Source: Lewinella sp. LCG006
GTDB lineage: Bacteria; Bacteroidota; Bacteroidia; Chitinophagales; Saprospiraceae
Reading direction: 5' to 3'
Assembly: GCF_040784935.1 (NCBI RefSeq)
Contig: NZ_CP160680.1
Location: 4,186,501 to 4,250,500, forward strand
Length of the DNA stretch: 64,000 bases
Numbering within the stretch: position 1 is the stretch's first letter; each line of letters opens with the position of its first letter. This document shows positions 1-8,239 of this stretch, piece by piece. The translations under genes and the position numbers were made by a program. The notes beneath the pieces were generated by a model. The model saw only the letters and a list, made by a program, of their open reading frames with translations, was not told the origin of the DNA and ran no database searches.

Positions 1-968
1 AAAAATCTAGCGATGAGAATAGTTTACGTCATTGTATTGAACCTAGTATTTCTACCCATATTATTAACTGGACAAGCAACCGAGGATTCTGATGAAATAA
101 AGCCATTGGAACAATTTGTAGGGTATTATGATGTAGGCACAAAGCCGAATAAACCCTTTTTTAGAAGTAGATGGTACTTAAAAGAAGGAAAGTTATATAC
201 CATATATGATTCAGACATCGATAGGAAATTTGAACCATATGAAAATAATAAGTTAAGGTACAATGTGTTTTATGATGAAGAAAATCTTCCAGAAATAGAT
301 GAAAATGATACCACTTACTATGTGGTTTTGACATTTGAAGAAAGTCAACTTAAGAGCTTTAAAATAATTCGACCAAGAAAAGAATGGGAAACAGATTTAT
401 ATGGATATAGGAATAGTGATTTGTCACCATTTGCAATTTACACTGAGCAAGAATTGACAAATACTCATAGTACTAAAAATTTCAGGTATAATTATAGTGA
501 TGAAGACGAGGATTTTATAATGGATTTTTCTAGGAATATAGAAGCAAATCAACCGGGTCTTTTAGATGATTTTGGGTTAGATAATGTTCCAATAACAACC
601 TATAAAATATATCCAAATTTAGAAACTTATCATAATAGTGTATTAACACCAGAAGCACCAGAATGGCAACAAGGAAGAGTTTGGACAGAGAATGAAATTA
701 GATTGGTTTCCCCGGTAAATCTAGAAATGGAAGACCCCGGATTAAATTCAAGTGATCTGTTGATCCATGAATATATACATTGTTTGCATTGGAATAAGGT
801 GGGAGATCCAAATTCAATTCCTAAATGGCTTTGGGAAGGAGTGGCATTATATAAAGGATGTTGTGAATGGGGGAATTTGAAAGGATTAGATTATTTAAAT
901 AATGGAGATTATCCGACCTTAAAAGAGATAAATAGAAATAGTGGATTTCAATATGAATTAGGTTACTA

Positions 969-2076
969 TACCCGTCCCTAAGTGGTTTGGGCGTATACAG
1001 AAGTCCCACCTACTGAACGAAAATTCAACGTTAGTAGCCTGCGTAACTCTGACTTGTGTGACTTAGTGTCATTGAGAAAATCAATTATTCCGTCTTTGAA
1101 TTTTGAATACGTATCGTAGTAAATAGAGCTGATGACTTTTTTACGCATAAACTTCCAAAGCCGCTCTATTAGATTCAAATTAGGAGAATAAGGGGGTAGA
1201 AATACAAATTCTATGCGCTGATCAGCGGCCCAGTCCTGGAGCATTTTATTGCGATTATAGCGGGCATTATCGCAGATCAGATATATTTTCTTCTTTGGAT
1301 GTTTCTTCAATAATTGCCGGCACAGCCGTTGGGTAGACTGTGCATTGATAGAATCAGTGATGTCATAAACCAGGTGCTCAGGCTTAAGTGCATTGATCGC
1401 ACCGTTGATATTTACCCGTTTACGACCGCTATTACAGTCCACCTCAAAGTCTCGGCCCTTGCGTATCCAAGCTCTCCCCGTTTTGGTATTATGGGTGGGA
1501 TGACAGCCATCAGCGTAGTATACTACTGCTTCTCCTTGTACGGCTTGTTCCAAAAGTTCGGGCAGTACGTCATCTAGAAAATCCAGCTGATCTTGTTCGT
1601 TAGCTTTGCTGGCTACTGCCTTGGTCTGCTTGTATACAAAGCCAATGCGATGCAGGAGCTGAGTCATACCAGATACCGAATAAATAACGCCAAAGGTTAC
1701 TTGAACATACTCACAAATGGAAGCGGCTTCTTCGTACAAGTTCTCTTCCAAGTGAGCTGTCAAGAGTAAAATCTCTTCCTCGTTCAGTTTTCCTGAATAG
1801 GGCGTAAACCCATCCAAGAGGTAAGCCGTCAATCCCTTTTCATAAAAGGCTTTCGCGTAACGTCTGATGGTATTATCATCCAAACCCAGCGCAGCCTCAA
1901 TGACCTTGATCTTATGTCCCTGATGCAACATAATCAAGACCGTAACCTTGCGGAATTGACGCGGGGGCAAATTCGGATGCTTCTGAATTTGACGTAATTG
2001 ATCGTACTCGGATTGACTTAGCTTGATTTTCACGCCAAAAAATACGAATTTTTCCCAAACTACTTAGTGACGGGTA
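969..2076 (-). mobile_element. IS630-type insertion sequence (1108 bp)
   Basis: The ends are near-perfect 23-bp inverted repeats: TACCCGTCCCTAAGTGGTTT at 969 and, on the other strand from 2076, TACCCGTCACTAAGTAGTTT, each continuing GGG. A TA dinucleotide is duplicated at 967-968 and 2077-2078, the target preference of the IS630/Tc1/mariner group. A single transposase gene fills the element. It lies inside the metallopeptidase gene. A 223-bp element at 43136-43358 has the same ends. Confidence 0.92.
978..2033 (-). CDS. IS630-family transposase
   Basis: This 351-residue DDE transposase would cut and paste the surrounding element. The N-terminus (about 1-75) holds a helix-turn-helix suited to binding the terminal repeats. 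The catalytic core shows the three acidic positions: D in Y-Y-A-D-G-C-H (about 175), D in L-I-C-D-N-A (about 254) and E in N-L-I-E-R-L-W (about 290), the last preceded by the P-P-Y-S-P-N-L-N signature typical of IS630. The length matches intact family members and there is no frameshift, so the element is probably still active. The start ATG lies 43 bp inside the right end and the stop is close to the left end, as expected for a compact IS. Confidence 0.93.
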   Translation of the reverse strand: MKIKLSQSEYDQLRQIQKHPNLPPRQFRKVTVLIMLHQGHKIKVIEAALGLDDNTIRRYAKAFYEKGLTAYLLDGFTPYSGKLNEEEILLLTAHLEENLYEEAASICEYVQVTFGVIYSVSGMTQLLHRIGFVYKQTKAVASKANEQDQLDFLDDVLPELLEQAVQGEAVVYYADGCHPTHNTKTGRAWIRKGRDFEVDCNSGRKRVNINGAINALKPEHLVYDITDSINAQSTQRLCRQLLKKHPKKKIYLICDNARYNRNKMLQDWAADQRIEFVFLPPYSPNLNLIERLWKFMRKKVISSIYYDTYSKFKDGIIDFLNDTKSHKSELRRLLTLNFRSVGGTSVYAQTT

Positions 2077-2418
2077 TATTTGATTGACTATATAGAAAAA
2101 AAATGGGGTTGGAAAAAAGTATTAGAATTAATAGAATCAAATGGGGATATTAAAGGTGTATTAGGCCTGTCAAATAATAAATTTGAAAAACAGTTCTATG
2201 AATACATAGAGAATAATTACATGAATTGAAAGACAGCACATAACAATGCTGCCGCGTCAATGCCACCTTGACGTTGATTCTTCGAGAGGAAAGCCCTAAA
2301 TTAGTCGCGTTAAAACCAAGTATTGACGTTGGTGAAGGCGGACACTGCACGGCACCGAGACCGTTAGTAGCCATTTTAAAACAGACCGTACCCAAACAAA
2401 GAACCGACAATTTTAAGA

Positions 2419-3144
2419 ATGAAAGATAATGATACAAAACGACTTTCACGACTGACTTCAATTCTGACCCAATTGCAAACGAAACGACTTTTGACAGCGA
2501 CAAATCTTGCAGAAAAGTTCAATGTAAGCATCAGAACTATTTATCGTGACATAAGAGCTTTGGAAAAAGCAGGTGTTCCCATCATTACAGAAGACGGAAA
2601 AGGCTATACATTAATGGACGGCTATAAAATTCCACCTGTAATGTTTACCGAAAGACAAGCAAATGCTTTAATTCTTGCCGAACAATTGGTTTTGAAAAAC
2701 AAAGACACTTCATTCATAAAAGACTATTCAGAAGCAATTGACAAAATAAAAGCGGTTTTAAGACAAACTGACAAAGACAAAGCAAATTTACTTGCCGACA
2801 GGACCCGTTTTGAACAAAATATAAACAGAGAAAGAAACAGCAACAATATCTCTGAATTGCAACAAGCACTCACAAACTTTCATTTAATCAATATTGACTA
2901 CGCAAACGAGCAAAATGAAAAAACAAGTCGAATAGTTGAGCCATTTGCTTTGATTAGTACAACAGAAAATTGGTTACTTATTGCTTGGTGTCGTTTGCGG
3001 AAAGAATTTCGATATTTCCGTTTAGACAGAATCTCTAAAATGCAAGTGCTTACTGAGAAATTTGAGCCACATAAAATGACCTTACAAGAATATTTTGACA
3101 AATTTTACAAATCCATTTTGACCCCTGACATAAGGCTGTCATAA
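2419..3144 (+). CDS. WYL-domain HTH transcriptional regulator (YafY/DeoR-like)
   Basis: A 241-residue DNA-binding regulator. Residues about 8-60 form a DeoR-type winged helix-turn-helix with the characteristic S-I-R-T-I-Y-R-D-I-R-A-L recognition helix. The C-terminal half is a WYL-like ligand-binding module (W-L-L-I-A-W-C-R-L-R, then F-R-Y-F-R-L-D-R-I). YafY-like WYL proteins often sense small ligands or nucleic acids and usually repress or activate adjacent genes. The RidA-like and YdeI-like genes follow within a few tens of bases on the same strand, so they are the likely targets. The segment is clearly more AT-rich than the GH65 or cox genes downstream, consistent with acquisition as a cassette. 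Confidence 0.85.
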   Translation: MKDNDTKRLSRLTSILTQLQTKRLLTATNLAEKFNVSIRTIYRDIRALEKAGVPIITEDGKGYTLMDGYKIPPVMFTERQANALILAEQLVLKNKDTSFIKDYSEAIDKIKAVLRQTDKDKANLLADRTRFEQNINRERNSNNISELQQALTNFHLINIDYANEQNEKTSRIVEPFALISTTENWLLIAWCRLRKEFRYFRLDRISKMQVLTEKFEPHKMTLQEYFDKFYKSILTPDIRLS

Positions 3145-3198
3145 GCCCATTTTACATTTGCATTGTCAATAATGACAAACAATTTAAAATCAATAAAA

Positions 3199-3591
3199 AT
3201 GCAAAAGACAACATTCGACCCTTGGGCTTGGGGTAAAAATACAAATTCAGTACAAGCTGTAGAAGTAAAGCAATCAGAAGGAACGCTTTATTGTTCAGGA
3301 CAAGTAGCTATTGACGCAAACGGAGTTCCAAGTGTTGCCGATATGAGAAGCCAACTCATTCAAACCATCGCAAATTTGGAGCAACTCATTGGTGAATCAG
3401 GTTATGAGTGCAAAAATATTGTAAGACTAAATGTTTACACGACAAACACAAATGAGTTTTTTACCACTTGTATGGATGTTTATGTGCCATTTCTTATGAA
3501 ACACGGAATACAACAAGCGACCACTCTACTCGAAGTTAAAGGACTTTTTGCAACTTTGACCGTAGAGTTAGAAGCTACGGTTGTAAAGTAG
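3199..3591 (+). CDS. RidA/YjgF/UK114-family protein
   Basis: A 130-residue member of the Rid family, small trimeric proteins whose best-known member deaminates reactive enamine/imine intermediates. An earlier in-frame ATG (3172) exists, but the family typically begins with a short K-T-T-F-x-P-W segment, so 3199 is preferred. Conserved positions seen include the N-I-V-R-L-N-V-Y-T-T strand and the terminal E-L-E-A-T. The stretch that in archetypal RidA carries the catalytic arginine (A-R-S) reads A-T-T here, so imine deaminase activity is doubtful and the protein may belong to a non-deaminating Rid subgroup. It lies between the WYL regulator and the YdeI-like gene and is probably cotranscribed with both. 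Confidence 0.85.
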   Translation: MQKTTFDPWAWGKNTNSVQAVEVKQSEGTLYCSGQVAIDANGVPSVADMRSQLIQTIANLEQLIGESGYECKNIVRLNVYTTNTNEFFTTCMDVYVPFLMKHGIQQATTLLEVKGLFATLTVELEATVVK

Positions 3592-3593
3592 CA

Positions 3594-4022
3594 ATGAACG
3601 AGACAGGAATTTTTTATCCGACAAGTCAAGTAGATTGGCGACAATGGTTAGAAGAAAATCATTTGTACAAGCAATCTGTTTGGCTTGTTTTTTATGCTAA
3701 ATCATCAGAGAAGCCTTCCATCTCTTGGAGTGAAGCAGTTGATGTAGCATTATGCTTTAGTTGGATAGACAGCAAGAAAATCAAGATTGACCAAGAAAAA
3801 TCACATCAGTTTTTTAGCAAAGGAAAACCACAAAGCACTTGGTCAAAAATCAACAAAGAGAAAGTTCAAAACCTTTTTGCAAAGGGATTAATGGTACAAG
3901 CAGATTTGAATAGTATTGAAGTAGCCAAACAAAACGGTTCTTGGACAATTCTTGACGAAGTTGAAGAACTTACAGTTTTACTAAATTTGAAGTTCGGGTC
4001 TTCGAATGAAGTTTTGTGGTAA
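3594..4022 (+). pseudogene. YdeI/OmpD-associated-like protein, C-terminally truncated
   Basis: The gene starts 3 bp after the RidA stop. It encodes the N-terminal part of a YdeI-family protein (Q-V-D-W-R-Q-W-L-E near the start, then S-W-S-E-A-V-D-V-A-L-C-F-S-W-I-D and T-W-S-K-I-N-K-E). The family is usually about 190-200 residues, but here the frame stops at 142, just after the conserved S-W-T-I-L-D-E-V-E-E-L-T motif, with an unrelated tail. The C-terminal helical part that follows in full-length homologues is not visible in any frame downstream. Either a decayed gene or a deliberately short form; I favour decay. Function of the family is poorly known (one member is linked to antimicrobial peptide resistance). 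Confidence 0.65.
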
Positions 4023-4146
4023 AAATCGCCACCTTCGCCAAGCCCGAAAACGTGTCGTGTTGTCTTTGAATTATCATCAACGCTAAAGCGGTAGTTCTTC
4101 TAAACGAAGTTAAAAGAGGATTCGTCGAAATACTAAATAATCTATA

Positions 4147-4509
4147 ATGCCTTTTATATTACTCATAAGCACATTTATGTTTTTTAACGGACCGAGCGAG
4201 AAGTTTAAAAAGTTATTATGCAACTTTAGTTTCGAACAACTTTCAGTTGAGCTGACAAAGAAAGAATTGCGTGCTGGCTTTAAGAGAATTGATAAAGTTG
4301 ATTGCATAAAGGAGTTGATACCTGTTAGTTTTTGGTTTGTAATTATCAGGGATAATAAATCTACGAAACCTGTGATTATCAAGTATGAAGATCGAAAAGA
4401 GATACCTGGTTTGCTCAGTAAAATTGAGAAGGGGGATGTTATAAATTTCACCATCTTAATTAGTAAAGATTATTTGAGAAGAGTAGATAAGGTCATCAGG
4501 GTGATTTAG
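4147..4509 (+). CDS. small hypothetical protein, possibly secreted
   Basis: A 120-residue protein not recognised as a known family. The first 13 residues are hydrophobic (F-I-L-L-I-S-T-F-M-F-F), which could be a short signal peptide. The rest is a mixed alpha/beta pattern rich in lysine and isoleucine with no cysteines beyond two scattered ones and no catalytic motif. Codon use is AT-rich like the preceding cassette and unlike the GC-richer GH65 gene that starts 100 bp downstream. An opposite-strand frame of 114 codons overlaps it, but its product is of low complexity, so this strand is preferred. Confidence 0.5.
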   Translation: MPFILLISTFMFFNGPSEKFKKLLCNFSFEQLSVELTKKELRAGFKRIDKVDCIKELIPVSFWFVIIRDNKSTKPVIIKYEDRKEIPGLLSKIEKGDVINFTILISKDYLRRVDKVIRVI

Positions 4510-4610
4510 AGCTAAGAAAGTATATGGTACATACACACTTTATTTTCAACACCCTACTTCACCTGTTTCCAACCCGCGGATTTTACTTTATTTTACAGCC
4601 ACTAAAAAGA

Positions 4611-6653
4611 ATGACAATGAAGCCTATTGATCTGATCATAAGCCTGCTCCTCCTGTGGAGCTCCCTGCCCGCCCAGGATCTTACCAGTTCTCCCTGGCAT
4701 ATCCCCGCCACTGATATCGACCCTAACCACTACTTTGGCATTACCGTGGCCAATGGCGTGGTGGGACTGGTGTCTTCCCCAGAACCGATGAAGGTGCAGG
4801 ATGTCGTCCTTAATGGTGTTTACGATTATTACCAACGAGGTCGCGTATCCAATATCCTCAAGACCTTCAACCACATGAATCTGGACCTTGATGTTGATGG
4901 CCGCCGCATCCGTCGGGCTGATATCAGCAATTTTGCCCAGGTGCTGGACATGAAAAAGGCCCAACTCGTGACCACCTTCACCGTGGGCAGCGACCTGGAG
5001 GTGACGCACCGACTGATGTCACTGCGGCATCTGCCCTATACGGCCATGAGTATCGTTGAGGTGAAGGCCAAGCGCAACCTGGAGCTGACCGCCACCAGCA
5101 CCATCGAAGCGCCTGATCACCTGGGGGATGTACGTAACTACTACGCCGAGATTGACCGCCCTCACGTGATGGTACCCCTGATGACTTCGGTAGCGAACAG
5201 TCCTTCCGGCAAGCAAAAAGTGGCGGCATCGGTGAGTTTTATCTTCGAAGAAGATCATGGAAGCGAGCCCGATCTGATCCACGAAGATTGGGATTACAAT
5301 CGGCACCTCACCAAATTCAGGAAACCGCTCAAGGCTGGCGAGAGTTACTCGTTTAGCGTAGTGGGCTCTACCTGCGCCAGCCGCCAGTTTGAAGATCCCC
5401 ACAACGAGGCCGAACGACTCACCATCTTCGCTGCGCTCGAAGGCAAAGACCGCCTGCTCATGCGCCATCAGCAAGCCTGGGATAAGCTCTGGGAAAGTGA
5501 CATCATCATCGAAGGAGATCTACGCTCCCAACGGGCGGTACGTTCTGCGCTGTACCATTTGTACTCCTTCGCCCGTGCGGGTACTTCTTACAGTCTTTCG
5601 CCCATGGGACTTTCGGGCTTAGGCTACAATGGCCACGTATTTTGGGATACCGAAATCTGGATGTATCCTCCCATCCTGGCGATGCAACCCGCAATGGCGG
5701 CATCACTGATGGAATACCGCTATGATCGTTTGGGAGCCGCTCAACAAAACGCCTTTTCGCACGGCTACGAAGGGGCAATGTACCCCTGGGAGTCGGCCGA
5801 TGATGGAACAGAAGATACCCCGGTTTGGGCACTGACCGGCCCTTTCCAGCACCATATTTCCGGCGATGTGTCCTGGGCCTGCTGGAAGTATTACCAGGTG
5901 ACCGGTGATAAGGAATGGCTGCGCAACCGTGGTTGGCCGATCATGAAATCCGTCGCTGACTTCTGGACCAGCCGGGTAGAACGCAATGGCCCCGGACAGT
6001 ACGACATCAAAAACGTGATCGGTGCCAACGAGTGGTTGGAAAACATCGATAACAACGCCTACACCAATGGTATGGCGATCACCGTTCTTCGCTACACCAC
6101 TCAGGCTGCTACGGAATTGGGGCTTACTCCCGACCCGGATTGGGCACACGTTGCGGACAATATTCCCATCGTCCAGTTTCCTGACGGGACCACCCGCGAA
6201 AATGACACTTATGCCGGTGAAATCATCAAGCAAGCCGATGCCAACTTGCTGGCCTACCCAATGACGATTGTTCAAGGAGAAAAACGTATCCGTCAGGACT
6301 TGGCTTACTACGAACCCAAGATGGCTCCTGATGGCCCGGCCATGTCGGTCGCCGTTTTGGCCACCCTTTATGCTCGCCTTGGGGAACCGGAAGAAGCCTA
6401 CCGCTTATTCAACAAAAGCTACCAACCCAATGAGGTGCCTCCCTTCGGCGTGCTGGCAGAGACGGCTGGCGGCACCAACCCTTATTTTGCGACTGGCGCT
6501 GGCGGTATGTTGCAAACGGTATTGTTTGGCTTCGGCGGATTGGAGATTACCGATGAAGGGATCATTCAGCGGGAAGGGCATTTGCCTAAAGCATGGAAAT
6601 CACTGACCATTACCGGCGTAGGCCGTGATCGGGAGACGTTTAAGGTGGAATAG
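4611..6653 (+). CDS. secreted GH65-family glycoside hydrolase
   Basis: A 680-residue exported enzyme. The start at 4611 (or the ATG at 4617) gives a clean signal peptide ending S-L-P-A-Q; the longer upstream frame has no such signal. The protein follows the GH65 (alpha/alpha)6-barrel plan: an N-terminal beta-sandwich (about 25-260), a linker, then the barrel. The substrate loop W-D-T-E lies at about 345-348 and the segment G-A-N-E-W at 471-475 occupies the place of the catalytic acid glutamate (G-P-D-E-Y in maltose phosphorylases). The absence of a clear phosphate-binding pattern and the secretion signal favour a hydrolase, such as the protein-glucosylgalactosylhydroxylysine glucosidase type, over a cytoplasmic phosphorylase. 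Exact disaccharide substrate unknown. Confidence 0.85.
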   Translation: MTMKPIDLIISLLLLWSSLPAQDLTSSPWHIPATDIDPNHYFGITVANGVVGLVSSPEPMKVQDVVLNGVYDYYQRGRVSNILKTFNHMNLDLDVDGRRIRRADISNFAQVLDMKKAQLVTTFTVGSDLEVTHRLMSLRHLPYTAMSIVEVKAKRNLELTATSTIEAPDHLGDVRNYYAEIDRPHVMVPLMTSVANSPSGKQKVAASVSFIFEEDHGSEPDLIHEDWDYNRHLTKFRKPLKAGESYSFSVVGSTCASRQFEDPHNEAERLTIFAALEGKDRLLMRHQQAWDKLWESDIIIEGDLRSQRAVRSALYHLYSFARAGTSYSLSPMGLSGLGYNGHVFWDTEIWMYPPILAMQPAMAASLMEYRYDRLGAAQQNAFSHGYEGAMYPWESADDGTEDTPVWALTGPFQHHISGDVSWACWKYYQVTGDKEWLRNRGWPIMKSVADFWTSRVERNGPGQYDIKNVIGANEWLENIDNNAYTNGMAITVLRYTTQAATELGLTPDPDWAHVADNIPIVQFPDGTTRENDTYAGEIIKQADANLLAYPMTIVQGEKRIRQDLAYYEPKMAPDGPAMSVAVLATLYARLGEPEEAYRLFNKSYQPNEVPPFGVLAETAGGTNPYFATGAGGMLQTVLFGFGGLEITDEGIIQREGHLPKAWKSLTITGVGRDRETFKVE

Positions 6654-6747
6654 ATAGAGTTGTTCTGCTGCGGCAATACAACGCATACGATTTCACAGCG
6701 CGAAGTCAAAGTTTGCAATTCTCATTTAAAGCATTTATTTTACACAA

Positions 6748-7341
6748 ATGAGTACGACAGGAAATATCAACATCAGCAAAAGGTATACTTACGCAGAATA
6801 CTTACAGTGGTCGCTGGAGGAAAGCGTAGAGCTGATTCGTGGTCAACTTTTCAAGAAGGCACCTGCTCCTAATTTAAGGCATCAGGAGGTGTCGGGTAAT
6901 CTTCATTATTTGATCAAGAAGTTTCTCTGGAAGGAAAGTTGTAAAGTTTTCCACGCACCATTTGATGTACGTCTGCCACTTCTGGTAGATCAACAGAAGG
7001 ATGAAGACATTACTACCGTGGTACAACCTGACATTTGTGTGGTTTGTGATCCTGATAAGTTAGATGCCAGGGGATGCGTGGGGGCTCCAGACTGGATCAT
7101 TGAAATACTCTCGCCGGCAACCTCCAGTAAAGACCTAAGAGAGAAGTACCAAATTTATGAGCAGGTAGGTGTAAAAGAGTACTGGGTCATACATCCACAC
7201 GAAGAAACATTGCAAATCTTTCGGCTCAATGAGGAGGGAATCTACGAAGGAAGAGCCTTGCCGTATGTGCGGGAAGATATAGTTCAGGTCACTAGTTTAC
7301 CCGGCTTGGAGATCAAATTAGATGATGTGTTTTCTGATTAG
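6748..7341 (+). CDS. Uma2-family putative PD-(D/E)XK endonuclease
   Basis: A 197-residue cytoplasmic protein of the Uma2 (formerly DUF820) family, abundant in cyanobacteria and in Bacteroidota with large genomes. Features seen: the T-Y-A-E-Y-L opening, the E-L-I-R-G-Q-L-F beta hairpin, the catalytic-type pair V-V-Q-P-D-I-C-V-V and P-D-W-I-I-E-I-L-S-P, then K-Y-x-x-Y-E-x-x-G-V-K-E-Y-W-V, which together make the restriction-endonuclease-like fold. The biological role of Uma2 proteins is unsettled, and they often occur alone, as here. Length is normal and no partner gene is adjacent. It converges on the small lipoprotein gene at 7451. Confidence 0.85.
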   Translation: MSTTGNINISKRYTYAEYLQWSLEESVELIRGQLFKKAPAPNLRHQEVSGNLHYLIKKFLWKESCKVFHAPFDVRLPLLVDQQKDEDITTVVQPDICVVCDPDKLDARGCVGAPDWIIEILSPATSSKDLREKYQIYEQVGVKEYWVIHPHEETLQIFRLNEEGIYEGRALPYVREDIVQVTSLPGLEIKLDDVFSD

Positions 7342-7379
7342 TGAGCAGGATAGTTGAAGCTTTTTGCTACGCAACGAGA

Positions 7380-7424
7380 CAAAAAAAGAACGCCAACTCA
7401 CGATAGTCTCGGAGTTGGCGTTCC
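7380..7424 (-). terminator. intrinsic terminator of the 7451-7801 lipoprotein gene
   Basis: GAACGCCAACTC (from 7388) pairs with GAGTTGGCGTTC (to 7423). Read on the minus strand the stem is followed by a run of seven T residues, so it terminates the minus-strand gene. It could also slow transcription coming from the convergent Uma2 gene. Confidence 0.75.
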
Positions 7425-7450
7425 ACATCTAAACGTCTGGTATAAAAATC

Positions 7451-7801
7451 TTAATCCACGAAGCCCAAGGCACGCAAAGCCTCTTCGTCTTCTTCGGCGG
7501 CGATGACTTTAAGGATGTCGCCTGTGCGGGAGCAGTTTCCGCAAAAACCGGGGTTTTCAACTTCCACATAGTCCAGCTCAAAGCTGACGATGGTAATACC
7601 GTCGGCGGAGACCAGGTCTACAATCCGTTGTCCCCATTCTTCGGCGGTTTCATTTCCTATGTCATAGGTGCTACCACAGATAACAATAGCGTGGAGCTCC
7701 AGCGCTACGCCGTTGGTAGGGAGGAAGGTTGTTTCTTCTTTTTCACAAGCAAAAGCAAGAACACAAAGGCAAAAAAATCCAATTAGATTACGCATGGTCA
7801 T
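7451..7801 (-). CDS. small hypothetical lipoprotein
   Basis: A 116-residue exported protein. The N-terminus (M-R-N-L-I-G-F-F-C-L-C-V-L-A-F-A-C) is a lipoprotein signal with the lipobox cysteine at about 19, followed by acidic residues, a pattern seen on Bacteroidota surface lipoproteins. The mature part contains four more cysteines (V-I-C-G-S and G-F-C-G-N-C), which may form disulfides or bind a metal. No known domain recognised. It is a single gene with its own downstream terminator. An ATG two codons further in is an equally good start. Confidence 0.6.
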   Translation of the reverse strand: MTMRNLIGFFCLCVLAFACEKEETTFLPTNGVALELHAIVICGSTYDIGNETAEEWGQRIVDLVSADGITIVSFELDYVEVENPGFCGNCSRTGDILKVIAAEEDEEALRALGFVD

Positions 7802-7984
7802 GGTTTTTTATAGGGTTTTAACAAAATAACTTACACCTGGTAAGACGGCAGTGGTCTTACCAAGCGTTGGGTAAGGGGGGTAGATTTGATTGGTTATATA
7901 ACTTTCCCCAAAGAACCACCTCCAAAGGTCAAATTAACCTAATGCCATCTTCGTAATGGGTGGTTTCTTGCTACTAGCACCATC

Positions 7985-8100
7985 AAAATGTGTCCCTTTG
8001 GAGGGACCGATCCACAGGATCGAGGGAGGATAACTGCCGTCATAGGGCAAATTCATGAATTTGCCCTATGGGAGCCATCAAAATGTGTCCGCTAGTCGGG
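7985..8100. repeat. cluster of intergenic palindromes
   Basis: The gap between the lipoprotein and AraC genes has no gene but several dyads: GGAGGGACCGATCC facing GGATCGAGGGAGG around 7998-8030, and the perfect palindrome CATAGGGCAAATTCATGAATTTGCCCTATG at 8041-8070. The phrase CATCAAAATGTGTCC occurs twice (7980 and 8087). The 8041 palindrome core recurs at 55422-55449. These behave like REP-type dispersed repeats. Confidence 0.6.
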
Positions 8101-8239
8101 AGACCAGCAGGTATTTATCGCTACCACTATTTATCGCACACAAAATATTTTATCTGTGTTAATCTGTGCTATCTGTGGTGAAATGAAATTTAGTCTACTT
8201 TTGCTCGATGGTGCTTTTGAGACAGCCCCATGGGCCTTT

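Larger units (their letters stand above)
13..2229 (+). pseudogene. secreted HExxH metallopeptidase gene, interrupted by IS630-type element
   Basis: The gene starts at 13 with a signal peptide (hydrophobic residues 4-20) and encodes a mostly beta-rich N-terminal half. Near residue 254 it has H-E-Y-I-H (an HExxH zinc site), followed by a P-K-W-L-W-E-G stretch, as in gluzincin peptidase-MA-like proteins. The reading frame is broken after L-G-Y-Y by an insertion at 969-2076, which adds a short false end at 981. Removing the element together with one TA target copy joins 968 to 2079 in frame and restores a 368-residue protein whose tail (I-D-Y-I-E, then W-G-W) continues to a stop at 2229. The truncated product keeps HExxH but loses the helical C-terminus, so it is probably inactive. 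Substrate unknown; peptidase activity is inferred from the motif only. Confidence 0.8.

Noticed and set aside
4110..4454. Minus-strand gene opposite the 4147 hypothetical gene
   Set aside because: The plus strand gives a more protein-like composition; the minus product is Ser/Leu-rich and of low complexity.
5019..6275. Overlapping minus-strand frames inside the GH65 gene
   Set aside because: Shadows of a well-supported gene; they have no motifs and begin or end arbitrarily.
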